Assembly (NCBI GenBank): GCA_910578825.1
Contig: CAJTSB010000030.1
Coordinates: forward strand, 1 to 30,683
Direction: 5' to 3'
Length of the DNA stretch: 30,683 bases
Source of the DNA: an uncultured Lachnospiraceae bacterium
Lineage (GTDB): Bacteria > Bacillota > Clostridia > Lachnospirales > Lachnospiraceae
A program made the translations under genes and the position numbers. Shown piece after piece: positions 1 to 7,335 of the stretch. The stretch's first letter is position 1. Each line of letters begins with the position of its first letter. The notes below the pieces were generated by a model that was not told where the DNA came from, searched no databases, and saw only the letters and a list, made by a program, of their open reading frames with translations.

Positions 1-62
1 TTAATTTTTTAAACATTATAATATCAAATCTTTGTTTTACTTTTTGAGTTCGTGCTGATTGT

Positions 63-644
63 TTATTTTCTCACACCACATTTCGAGCATTCGTAGTAAG
101 TTTCATAGATGTTACTTTCACTAAATGAGTGTCCTTGTTCACCATTTAATTTAATTTGTAAATTGTGAGCAGACCATTGTTCAATATTGTCGAATATTTC
201 GCCGCAACTACATCCTATTTTCCATCCTACAATCTTTTCTTTCTTAACCCACACATGCTGACATTCTTTTGGCGGTTCTGGTTTATTCGTTGGCTTATTT
301 ACAGGTTTCCGGCTATCTTTCACAGTCACCCTGCACCGCAAAGTTTTTCCATTTACTTTAGCCTTTACAACAGCAGTACCCTTTTTCTTAGCGGTCACCT
401 TGCCCTTTTTAGACACCGAAACATTTTTATTAGAAGTCGTCCACTTCACTTTCTTAGATGTTCCCTTTACTTTCAACTGAACAGTCGGCTTTGTCTTTTT
501 CTTTGTGATTGTCAAAGTGACTTTTGTTTTGTTGATTTTTATTTTTGTCTTAGCTTTCGCCTGTGCAATAACAGGCATGGTAAGCGTCAAAGCTAAAGCC
601 ATGATGATTATAGTTGTGATTGATTTTTTGATGATGTTCTTCAT
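63..644 (-). CDS. Secreted Ig-like (Big_2) protein with Cys/His-rich C-terminus
   Basis: 193 residues from the ATG at 644, chosen because AAAGGGG lies 7 bases upstream; the longer frame to 713 has no such site. Residues 1-29 form a signal peptide (KK, hydrophobic core, then AQA before the basic mature part). Residues about 35-110 are a lysine-rich bacterial Ig-like group 2 domain with the typical pattern of WTTSNKNV, then SKKGKVTAKKKGTAVV. After a proline linker the last 65 residues carry Cys128, Cys145, Cys147, His160, His172, Cys186 and Cys189, arranged like a zinc ribbon or knuckle. Big_2 domains are usually surface adhesion modules; the role here is unknown. It lies beside the relaxase and is similarly AT-rich, so it may be cargo of the mobile element. 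Confidence 0.8.
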   Translation of the reverse strand: MKNIIKKSITTIIIMALALTLTMPVIAQAKAKTKIKINKTKVTLTITKKKTKPTVQLKVKGTSKKVKWTTSNKNVSVSKKGKVTAKKKGTAVVKAKVNGKTLRCRVTVKDSRKPVNKPTNKPEPPKECQHVWVKKEKIVGWKIGCSCGEIFDNIEQWSAHNLQIKLNGEQGHSFSESNIYETYYECSKCGVRK

Positions 645-693
645 AGTAAATCCCCTTTCCCTGGTATATGCAAAAAATTTCATCTTTGTGAAA

Positions 694-712
694 TGTCGGT
701 CTTTTTTCGACA
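694..712 (-). promoter_or_regulatory. Inverted repeat with Spo0A-box-like core upstream of the Ig-like gene
   Basis: TGTCG at 694-698 and CGACA at 708-712 form an inverted repeat about 50 bases before the start at 644. On the minus strand the far arm reads TGTCGAA, the known core of a Spo0A box. Seven-base matches occur by chance, so this is only a candidate operator. Confidence 0.2.
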
Positions 713-869
713 AATTTCTTCTTATCCAGAATTATACTCCCCGTTATCCGTTTTGTCCATTTCTAAATTAGCCCCTTTCCGTTTTTACTCCTGCACCCGA
801 TTTTTTTATTAGATATTAGAGCATTAAACACCAAATAGGGAAAAAAGATACAGTGCCGGGGCAACAAAA

Positions 870-945
870 GCAAGGGGTTCAAAGGGGATTTCCCCTTGCA
901 AAATTATCGAAATTTATTTCGATGTATTTTGCTACGGCGAACGGA
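870..945. other. Candidate oriT: nested stem-loops upstream of the relaxase
   Basis: This part of the 475-base gap 645-1119 is dense in inverted repeats. GCAAGGGG (870-877) pairs with CCCCTTGC (892-899), and AAGGGGA (882-888) can alternatively pair with TCCCCTT (891-897). A second hairpin follows: GCAAAAT (898-904) with ATTTTGC (926-932), enclosing ATCGAAAT (906-913) with ATTTCGAT (916-923). Origins of transfer of MOBV relaxases typically lie just upstream of the relaxase gene and consist of inverted repeats next to the nick site. I cannot identify the nick site. The rest of the gap is AT-rich with no credible gene. Confidence 0.45.
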
Positions 946-1067
946 AAGAGATACCTTTTCGGGAAAGCCAAAACTTACCGCCATAGGCAGCATATCATGG
1001 AAAAAGCCAAAATATGAACGGAGAAAAAAATAAAGAAAAAATTTTTAAAAAAATACTTGACAAGGGA

Positions 1068-1095
1068 TTGCATTCTGATAATTCTGATTTATTAT
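1068..1095 (+). promoter_or_regulatory. Possible promoter of the relaxase gene
   Basis: TTGCAT (1068-1073), a 16-base spacer and TATTAT (1090-1095) precede the relaxase ribosome-binding site. A better -35 match, TTGACA, lies at 1057-1062 but has no good -10 at normal spacing. ATTCTGAT is repeated directly at 1072-1079 and 1081-1088 and could be a repressor site. Confidence 0.35.
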
Positions 1096-1119
1096 TAAGG
1101 TATAACATATAGAAAAGAG

Positions 1120-2457
1120 GTGATTAGCATTGGATATTTGAGTTTTGACGCAAGTGTAAAAATCCATTATTCTGGGACATACACAAGCACAAAAACAAGT
1201 AAAACAGGACATGGCGGTATTGCCGGATATATCCGACATATTGACAGAGGTACAGATAAAATGAATGGCTGTGAAGTACAACATAACAACCCTGACATTG
1301 ATTCTGACCTTACTTTATTAAATGAATCATATTATAAAGATTCTAACGGACAGTGGGAGAAAACAAGCCATTCTAAAGATATGGTTGACGCAATTAACAG
1401 ACGTGTTGAATATGCAAAAGAACATGGAGCTAGAATCGCCACAAAGGGAAAAAATGATACAGTGATTATCCGTCCATTAGTAGTCCAGCTTGACAGTGAT
1501 TCTATTGCAGAACACGAAAATACATGGATGTGGGATGTAATTGAGATTTTGGAAAAACAGTTCGGGAAAAATAATATCACTGGTTTTTCAATCCACAAAG
1601 ACGAAACAAATCCTCACTTACATATTTCATTCATTCCTTGCCATGAATTAGAAAAAAACGGAGAAATCAAATGTGCGATTTCACAAACAAAATTCTTTCA
1701 AAATCCAAAACAGTTAGCCGGATTACACCGGAAATTAAGAAAAGCCTTGATAGATAAAGGCTACGACATTGAACAGGAAAACAAGCCGATTGAGGAACAC
1801 CTCGCCGGATATTATGATAAAAATGGTGTATATCACCAAAAGGGGTTGACAATTGATATGTTAAAAAAATTATCAGATAGAGGATTACAATTACAGTTAG
1901 GAGAGATTGATATGAATATGAGAAAATCAGAATTAGATAAATTGGAACAGGCTATGAATATGGTAAAAGAAAATACAAAAGCCGAAAAGGAAGAGCTTGA
2001 AAAACAGCGTATCTCTATTGAGAACGATAAAGCAACCGTACAGGCACAATTACTGACTGTTACTGACGAAAGAATGAAAGTAGAAAAATTGAAAGCGGAA
2101 ACGGAGAAAATGAGAGAAGAAGTATACTACACTGCCGAAATCTGCTCAAATATCCTTTCAGAAGAAAAACAATTAAATGCTAAATTCTTAGAGTTCCTGA
2201 AACATAAGGATGAACGGACAGACAGCCATAGACATGACGCTGTGGTGAAATGGTTCAAGAAATTTCAGAACAAACGAAAAAGGAAACACTCGAATGATAT
2301 TTTTGATTTTCAATATAAGACAAAAGAATTATTGGAATCAGGAAGTCAAGTCAGGAATGACCGTTTAAGAAACAGAAATTCCGCTACAGGCAACAGCACT
2401 GACGACAATCCGCTCATTATTGACATTCCAGATTCCGGTTATGATTTTATTGCATAA
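1120..2457 (+). CDS. mob: MOBV-family relaxase (Mob/Pre plasmid recombination/mobilization protein)
   Basis: About 445 residues. Relaxases nick DNA at oriT and pilot the strand during conjugative mobilization. Two family motifs are clear: HNNPDIDSDLTLLN at about residues 55-68, and the metal-binding HxDExxPHxH motif at 159-168 (IHKDETNPHLHI). Residues about 255-350 are a charged coiled coil, and a basic stretch (KKFQNKRKRKH) follows near residue 380. The start is uncertain: the GTG at 1120 overlaps the best ribosome-binding site (AAGAGGTGA, 1115-1123), so translation may begin at the in-frame ATT 1129 or TTG 1138. The gene is AT-rich compared with the chromosomal genes to its right, as expected for a transferred element. 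No coupling protein or recombinase is in the window, so it is probably part of a mobilizable island or its remnant. Confidence 0.9.
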   Translation: MISIGYLSFDASVKIHYSGTYTSTKTSKTGHGGIAGYIRHIDRGTDKMNGCEVQHNNPDIDSDLTLLNESYYKDSNGQWEKTSHSKDMVDAINRRVEYAKEHGARIATKGKNDTVIIRPLVVQLDSDSIAEHENTWMWDVIEILEKQFGKNNITGFSIHKDETNPHLHISFIPCHELEKNGEIKCAISQTKFFQNPKQLAGLHRKLRKALIDKGYDIEQENKPIEEHLAGYYDKNGVYHQKGLTIDMLKKLSDRGLQLQLGEIDMNMRKSELDKLEQAMNMVKENTKAEKEELEKQRISIENDKATVQAQLLTVTDERMKVEKLKAETEKMREEVYYTAEICSNILSEEKQLNAKFLEFLKHKDERTDSHRHDAVVKWFKKFQNKRKRKHSNDIFDFQYKTKELLESGSQVRNDRLRNRNSATGNSTDDNPLIIDIPDSGYDFIA

Positions 2458-2466
2458 GACGTTAAA

Positions 2467-2511
2467 AGCAAACTTGACCCACGATACGGAGTATCGTGGA
2501 TCAAGTTTGCT
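2467..2511. terminator. Very strong 45-base hairpin after the relaxase gene
   Basis: AGCAAACTTGA (2467-2477) pairs with TCAAGTTTGCT (2501-2511), and CCACGATAC (2479-2487) with GTATCGTGG (2491-2499), with one mismatch and a GGA loop. It starts 10 bases after the stop codon. There is no real T-run on the plus strand, and only TTTT on the minus strand. It may terminate transcription or mark the element boundary. Confidence 0.55.
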
Positions 2512-2612
2512 TGCGTAAAGAACGAAATATTATAAAATACAATTTTAATGGCTCTAGCCCATGTTGACGGATTCCCATTTATAGCAAGCTTATTTCATAG
2601 TTTGAAAAGAGC

Positions 2613-2641
2613 AAAAAAAGTAAGCCTTTCGGCTCACTTTT
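2613..2641 (-). terminator. Rho-independent terminator after the rlmD tail
   Basis: On the minus strand AAAAGTGAGCC, loop GAAA, GGCTTACTTTT, then a seven-T run. It lies 14 bases beyond the stop at 2655, so the natural rlmD transcript appears to include the frame-shifted tail. The stretch 2512-2612 between the two hairpins shows nothing I can assign. Confidence 0.85.
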
Positions 2642-2654
2642 CCACACTGAAAAC

Positions 2655-2940
2655 TCATATCATATTAAAATGCCTGAAAGCCGCCATAATCGCTTTTTCT
2701 TTCTCCTGCGGACATTTCGGCACATGGCTTTTATTATCGCCTACATTGTAATTCAGACGCTTTTCAAACCCGCATTTGTCTTTTATCTGTGCCACATACA
2801 AGGATGATACTTTTAAATCATACTCTGATTTTATCCATTCTTTGATTTCCGTATAAGTTGCACACCCCTGCATATCTTTCAGATATTCGTTGTCTTTTGG
2901 CTTAAAATCAACATACGCATAGACAGTATCAGCGGTGTTA
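2655..2940 (-). pseudogene. Frame-shifted C-terminal extension of rlmD
   Basis: Directly after the rlmD stop codons the +1 frame stays open for about 95 codons to 2655. It encodes NTADTVYAYVDF, then CATYTEIKEWI, SSLYVAQIKDKCGFEKR and CPQEKEKAIMAAFRHF. I know this kind of tail (ATY.EIK, KVSSLY.AQ.K.KCG, NYN, CP.EKE) as a C-terminal extension of RlmD/RumA-type methyltransferases in Clostridia, from memory rather than from a search. The fragment has no start codon or ribosome-binding site at its beginning; the first ATG (2873) is inside the conserved part. The terminator at 2613-2641 follows it. Skipping one T in AAA-T-AGT would join it to rlmD and give about 560 residues. It could also be a relic of recombination at this locus. 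Confidence 0.65.
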
Positions 2941-4350
2941 CTATTTCCTACCCAAAAGGACGCACGTCTCTATATTCGCAGAAGCCGGAAACATATCCAC
3001 ACAACACATCCGCTCCACCATGTACCCACGCGCCTGCAGCACTTCCAAATCTCTTGCAAGACTGGTCGGCTTACAAGAAATATAGACCATCTTGTCCACA
3101 CCATAGCGAATGATACGCTCGAGAGCTTTGGGATGAATGCCATCCCGCGGCGGGTCTAAAACAATAAAGTCTGGTTTTTGCTCAATATCATCCAGCACCT
3201 TCCAAACATCCCCGGCAATAAATTCACAGTTATCCAGATGATTGAGCTTTGCATTCTCCTTCGCTGCCTCCACGGCCTCCTCGACAATCTCCACGCCAAT
3301 CACCGTTTCTGCCACGGACGCCAGCATCTGGGCAATCGTCCCGGTTCCACTGTACAAATCATAAATCACTTTGTCATTACCGGCATCCGCCACATATTCC
3401 CGAACCATCTCATACAGAACTTCCGCTCCCAGAGAATTGGTCTGGAAAAAAGAGAAAGGCGAAATCCGAAAACGCAGCCCCAGAATTTCTTCATAGAAAA
3501 AATCCTGCCCGCATAACACGCGCGTCCCTTCATTGATTACCGCATCCGCCAAACTGTCATTATGCGTATTTAAAATACCGACAATTTCACCGTCCAGTGC
3601 AAGCCCCTGCAAAGTTTCCACAAATCCTTCCAGCAGCCTTGTCTCAGCAGCCTCATCTATCTGCGTGGTTGTCACCAGATCCACAAGAATTTCTCCTGTC
3701 CTGACAGCCTTGCGCACCAGAAGATAACGCAGATAACCGATGTGACGCATCTTATGATAATAGGGCGTTTCCTGTCCCTGAAAATAAGACAGCACGCCTG
3801 ACAAAATCCTCGAATAATCCTCGTCCACAATCTTACAGCCCGACACAGTCACAATATCATGGAAGCTGCCGCGTTTATGCATACCCAGACAGAGCGGCCC
3901 GTCTTTGTAACTGTCTCCAAAAGAAAATTCCATTTTATTGCGGTAGGCAAACTGCCGCGGACTTTCCTTGATGCCCTCAAAAATATCAGTAAATTCCCTG
4001 CCGCCCCGCTGTTCCTGATAGGTTCTACACACTGGTTCTAACAATTCCTTTACCTGTCGCTCTTTTAATGCCAACTGCTCCTGATAGCTTAAATTCAAAA
4101 ATGTACAACCGCCGCAGTTTCCAAAATGTTCACATGGCGTTTTCTCCAATTCCAGGGGGGATTTCTCCAACACTTCGAGCAACCTTCCCTCCCCTCTTCC
4201 CTTCCTGACCTTATTTACAGAAAAAGAAATCTTCTGCCCTGGCAACGCATTTTTGACGATTACCCGTTTCCCGTCTTCCAGCGTCACAATCCCTTTATTG
4301 GGAAAATCCATCCGTTCAACAAAACCTTCCAGTATCTGTCCTTTTTTCAT
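2941..4350 (-). CDS. rlmD: 23S rRNA (uracil-5-)-methyltransferase, RlmD/RumA type
   Basis: 469 residues from the ATG at 4350, which has GGAGAGG 6 bases upstream. It transfers a methyl group from S-adenosylmethionine to C5 of a uracil in 23S rRNA. A TRAM RNA-binding domain spans residues about 1-60. Cys73, Cys79, Cys82 and Cys172 fit the [4Fe-4S] ligands of this family. The SAM-binding loop is DLYSGTGTI (about 331-339), the motif DPPRDG is at 399-404, and the catalytic cysteine is Cys426 in YISCKPTSLARDL. All core residues are present, so the enzyme as read may be active. It ends at a tandem TAG TAA, after which a conserved tail continues in another frame. The paralogue-specific target base (U1939 or U747) cannot be decided from the sequence. 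Confidence 0.92.
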   Translation of the reverse strand: MKKGQILEGFVERMDFPNKGIVTLEDGKRVIVKNALPGQKISFSVNKVRKGRGEGRLLEVLEKSPLELEKTPCEHFGNCGGCTFLNLSYQEQLALKERQVKELLEPVCRTYQEQRGGREFTDIFEGIKESPRQFAYRNKMEFSFGDSYKDGPLCLGMHKRGSFHDIVTVSGCKIVDEDYSRILSGVLSYFQGQETPYYHKMRHIGYLRYLLVRKAVRTGEILVDLVTTTQIDEAAETRLLEGFVETLQGLALDGEIVGILNTHNDSLADAVINEGTRVLCGQDFFYEEILGLRFRISPFSFFQTNSLGAEVLYEMVREYVADAGNDKVIYDLYSGTGTIAQMLASVAETVIGVEIVEEAVEAAKENAKLNHLDNCEFIAGDVWKVLDDIEQKPDFIVLDPPRDGIHPKALERIIRYGVDKMVYISCKPTSLARDLEVLQARGYMVERMCCVDMFPASANIETCVLLGRK

Positions 4351-4363
4351 AATCCTCTCCTTC

Positions 4364-4388
4364 AAAAAAACAAAGCGGACAAGTCCGC
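4364..4388 (-). promoter_or_regulatory. Terminator-like hairpin abutting the rlmD ribosome-binding site
   Basis: On the minus strand GCGGAC TT GTCCGC is followed by TTTGTTTTTTT, and the ribosome-binding site of rlmD starts right after. It is the second terminator-like structure in the 150 bases between the DUF4366 gene and rlmD, so it may act as a leader attenuator. Confidence 0.4.
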
Positions 4389-4415
4389 ATATTGTTTATT
4401 CCTCTACAGAGTAAT

Positions 4416-4444
4416 AAAAGCTCCCACATAATGCGGGAGCTTTT
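4416..4444 (-). terminator. Rho-independent terminator after the DUF4366 gene
   Basis: AAAAGCTCCC (4416-4425) pairs perfectly with GGGAGCTTTT (4435-4444) around a nine-base loop, with T-rich flanks on both strands. It would end the DUF4366 transcript about 60 bases past its stop. Confidence 0.85.
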
Positions 4445-4504
4445 TCATTCTGCGGGAAAGACCTCGTCACGCTAAAGCGTAAAAGTATCTTCCTGTCATC
4501 CGTC

Positions 4505-4759
4505 TTATTCGTCCTCATCCTCTTCATCGAAGAAATCATCTTCAAAATCGTCCTCAAAATCATCTTCGAAATCTTCCAGGTAATCCGGTGTAAAGAAACG
4601 ATATACTCCATATACAATTGCAGCTACTGCTACAATCGCTCCTGCAATTGCACAAATCCAAAGCAGCTTTGATTTCTTCTTCTCCTGTTCTTCCTGTTTG
4701 TGTAACAACTCATTCAATTTCATCGAATTTAAAAGTCCATCCATCTTGTCTCTGTTCAT
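4505..4759 (-). CDS. DUF4366-type small membrane protein with acidic tail
   Basis: 84 residues from the ATG at 4759, which has GGAGG 5 bases upstream; earlier in-frame starts lack this. Residues 1-29 are a soluble, Lys/Glu-rich N-terminus, about 30-52 a single membrane helix (LLWICAIAGAIVAVAAIVYG), and the end is strongly acidic with repeated EDDF units (DYLEDFEDDFEDDFEDD). The acidic repeat is mirrored in the DNA as an imperfect 12-base repeat. The pattern matches the DUF4366 family of Clostridia as I remember it; the function is unknown. It is transcribed alone, between its own extended -10 promoter and a strong terminator. Confidence 0.8.
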   Translation of the reverse strand: MNRDKMDGLLNSMKLNELLHKQEEQEKKKSKLLWICAIAGAIVAVAAIVYGVYRFFTPDYLEDFEDDFEDDFEDDFFDEEDEDE

Positions 4760-4804
4760 GATTTCCTCCATTCCGTGCCTTCTCCAGCACAAACCGTCAT
4801 TCCG

Positions 4805-4830
4805 CGAAAGACTTGCGGTGTTCTTTCGCA
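4805..4830 (-). promoter_or_regulatory. 5' leader hairpin of the DUF4366 gene
   Basis: GCGAAAGA (4805-4812) pairs perfectly with TCTTTCGC (4823-4830). It lies between the promoter at 4846-4851 and the start codon, so it would be in the mRNA leader. Confidence 0.45.
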
Positions 4831-4845
4831 CTAACCTTTGCCATA

Positions 4846-4876
4846 TTATAGCATACCTTTACTGATTAGCATACCA
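4846..4876 (-). promoter_or_regulatory. Extended -10 promoter of the DUF4366 gene, with a direct repeat
   Basis: On the minus strand TATGC precedes a perfect TATAAT (4846-4851), giving an extended -10. GGTATGCTA occurs twice with an 18-base period (4850-4858 and 4868-4876), so the element behind the -10 is duplicated and could bind a regulator. The -35 is poor. Confidence 0.6.
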
Positions 4877-4889
4877 GTTTTTTGAAAAT

Positions 4890-7148
4890 TTATACTTTTT
4901 TTAGTTTTGCAAACGAGGCGAACATCTTCTTGGTTCCAACCCTGTCAAAATCTACGGTAACCTCGTAATCCCTGCCGCCTTCCACAATCTGCACAACCGT
5001 TCCCTCGCCAAATTTGATATGCTTCACTCTGTCTCCCTTTCCATACTCCAGCGAAATCTTACTGGTCGTATTGCTGGAAAATGAGGTGCTCTGATACGGG
5101 TTCTTCTGATAGGGATTTTTATGAGAGGCATTGCCAACCTTAAAAATCGGATTCACCCTGGAACCTGCCTGTTGGAATGATCGTGTCTTCACTTCCCCAG
5201 ACGCATCTCCAACTCTTGCATCTATCGCTCTTCCACCAAGCAGATTTCCTGGAATCTCCTTCACAAAACGGGATACTTTATTATATTGAGTTTCCCCGCG
5301 AATCATACGTTGTCTGGCGCATGAAATTGTAAGATGTGTCATGGCGCGCGTAATTCCCACGTAGCAAAGACGCCGCTCTTCCTCTATATCCATGGGATCA
5401 TCCGAGATAATTGTCATATAACTCGGAAACAGACCGTCTTCCATACCGGCAAGATACACGTTAGGGAATTCCAGTCCCTTTGCACTATGTAATGTCATCA
5501 TTACCACATAGTCAGTGCCCTGCTGCAGATTGTCAATATCCGCAACAAGCGCAACTTCCTCTAAAAATCCGCTTAAACTGGGCTCCTCAGCCGTCTCTTC
5601 ATACGTAACCGCCTTGCTGATTAACTCGTCAATATTTTCAATACGCGCCCTTGACTCCTCCGTATCTTCTGCCTCAAGCTCCTCCACATATTTTGTCTCG
5701 TCTATGACTTCCTGCAATAACTGAGACACACTCAGATATTCCACTTTACTGCGCATGGACTGGATCAATGTCACAAACGGTTTGATTTTCACCCCGGCCC
5801 GCCCGATGCTGGATATATCATCCGCCATCTTTAAGGCATTATAAAAACTCATATCGTTGTCCGCGGCATATTCCTGCACACGCCCTAGCGTCGTCGCTCC
5901 AATTCCCCGTTTCGGCACATTGATAATACGTCGCACCGCCAAATCATCCCTGCCGTTATCAATCGTTTTCAAATAGGCGAGCAAATCCTTGATTTCCTTC
6001 CTCGCATAAAAGTTTACGCCACCCACAACACGATAAGGCAGATTACTCACAACAAACCGCTCTTCAAACAGTCGCGACTGCGCATTGGTGCGATATAAAA
6101 TCGCGCAGTCGCCATAGCTGCATTTCCCTTCCCGGACTTTTTGCCGGATATCACTCACCACATAATCCGCCTCGTCAAACGCAGAATCGAACTGTTGGAA
6201 ATTGATCTTTTCCCCCTCGTCATTCTCCGTCCACAGCTTTTTCTCCTTCCTGCCTTCGTTATTGGCAATTACAAAGTTTGCTGCGTTTAAAATATTCTGC
6301 GTGGAACGATAGTTCTGCTCCAGCTTAATGACCTTTGCATCCGGGTAAATTTCTTCAAAATTGAGGATATTCCTGATATTGGCGCCCCGAAATTTATAAA
6401 TCGACTGGTCATCATCCCCAACCACGCATAAATTCCGGTATTTCGCCGCCAAAAGGCGAACCAGTTCAAACTGTGCGGTGTTGGTATCCTGATACTCATC
6501 CACCATGATATAACGAAAACGTTCCTGATAACTGTTCAAAGCCTCCGCGTCATGTAAAAACAATTCCACGGTCTTGACAATCAAATCATCGAAATCCAGC
6601 GCATTATTCTTGCGAAGCGCCGCCTGATATTCCCGGTAAACTGCCGCCTGCCTCTCTTTTGCAAAATCTCCTGCCGCACGCAGCGCAAACTCTTCCGGCG
6701 AAATCAATTCATCCTTTGCAGACGAAATCACACCCAGAAACGCCTTCTCTTTATAAATCTTCGTATCAATCTGCAACCGCTTACAGATATCTTTCATCAG
6801 CGACTTCTGGTCATCTGTATCATAAATTGTAAAATGGTTGTCATAACCCAACCGGTCAATATATCGCCGTAAAATCCGCACACAGGCGGCATGGAAGGTG
6901 GATACCCAGATGCTTTCCGAACCATATCCCACAAGGTTGTCAATGCGCTCCCGCATCTCCTGCGCCGCCTTATTCGTAAATGTAATCGCCATGATATGAT
7001 AGGGATTGACGCCCTTTTCCTCAATCAGGCAGACAGCCCTGTGCGTCAACACTCTGGTTTTCCCTGAGCCGGCTCCCGCCAGAATCAACAGCGGCCCTTC
7101 GGTATGGAATACGGCCTCCCGCTGCATAGCATTCAAATTATCAAACAT
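4890..7148 (-). CDS. pcrA: ATP-dependent 3'-5' DNA helicase PcrA (UvrD/Rep family)
   Basis: 752 residues from the ATG at 7148, which has GGGAGG 8 bases upstream; this matches the usual length of PcrA. It unwinds DNA during repair and replication and can remove RecA and RNA polymerase. All superfamily 1 motifs are visible: Q motif LNAMQREAV, Walker A AGAGSGKT (24-31), DEYQDTN, GDDDQSIYKFRGA, LEQNYRST, TLHSAKGLEF and EERRLCYVGITRA. The C-terminus ends in a basic linker and a small Tudor-like module (GDRVKHIKFGEGTVVQIVEG) that in PcrA contacts RNA polymerase. It has its own consensus promoter, and is divergent from the DUF1836 gene. Confidence 0.97.
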   Translation of the reverse strand: MFDNLNAMQREAVFHTEGPLLILAGAGSGKTRVLTHRAVCLIEEKGVNPYHIMAITFTNKAAQEMRERIDNLVGYGSESIWVSTFHAACVRILRRYIDRLGYDNHFTIYDTDDQKSLMKDICKRLQIDTKIYKEKAFLGVISSAKDELISPEEFALRAAGDFAKERQAAVYREYQAALRKNNALDFDDLIVKTVELFLHDAEALNSYQERFRYIMVDEYQDTNTAQFELVRLLAAKYRNLCVVGDDDQSIYKFRGANIRNILNFEEIYPDAKVIKLEQNYRSTQNILNAANFVIANNEGRKEKKLWTENDEGEKINFQQFDSAFDEADYVVSDIRQKVREGKCSYGDCAILYRTNAQSRLFEERFVVSNLPYRVVGGVNFYARKEIKDLLAYLKTIDNGRDDLAVRRIINVPKRGIGATTLGRVQEYAADNDMSFYNALKMADDISSIGRAGVKIKPFVTLIQSMRSKVEYLSVSQLLQEVIDETKYVEELEAEDTEESRARIENIDELISKAVTYEETAEEPSLSGFLEEVALVADIDNLQQGTDYVVMMTLHSAKGLEFPNVYLAGMEDGLFPSYMTIISDDPMDIEEERRLCYVGITRAMTHLTISCARQRMIRGETQYNKVSRFVKEIPGNLLGGRAIDARVGDASGEVKTRSFQQAGSRVNPIFKVGNASHKNPYQKNPYQSTSFSSNTTSKISLEYGKGDRVKHIKFGEGTVVQIVEGGRDYEVTVDFDRVGTKKMFASFAKLKKV

Positions 7149-7220
7149 ACTTATTTCCTCCCTGTGTACGCCAGACATATCCAATGTTGTTCTCTGGTGT
7201 ATGCACTCAAACATATGTTT

Positions 7221-7249
7221 ATTATAGTGTATCTGTTTTCACATTTCAA
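7221..7249 (-). promoter_or_regulatory. Promoter of pcrA
   Basis: On the minus strand TTGAAA (7244-7249), a 17-base spacer and a perfect TATAAT (7221-7226). The leader to the start codon is about 65 bases. Confidence 0.8.
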
Positions 7250-7287
7250 CTTTTTTTCTTTCTCTCCTGCAGAAAATCATAAAATAC

Positions 7288-7316
7288 TTGTCCTATGGTT
7301 TTGAATACTATATAAT
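7288..7316 (+). promoter_or_regulatory. Promoter of the DUF1836 gene
   Basis: TTGTCC (7288-7293), a 17-base spacer and a perfect TATAAT (7311-7316). The start codon follows at 7336, so the leader is very short. Confidence 0.8.
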
Positions 7317-7335
7317 GTGTGTGAGGTGAAAATTA

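Noticed and set aside
2548..2751. 67-codon plus-strand frame
   Set aside because: It is antisense to the conserved rlmD tail and its terminator and has no ribosome-binding site.
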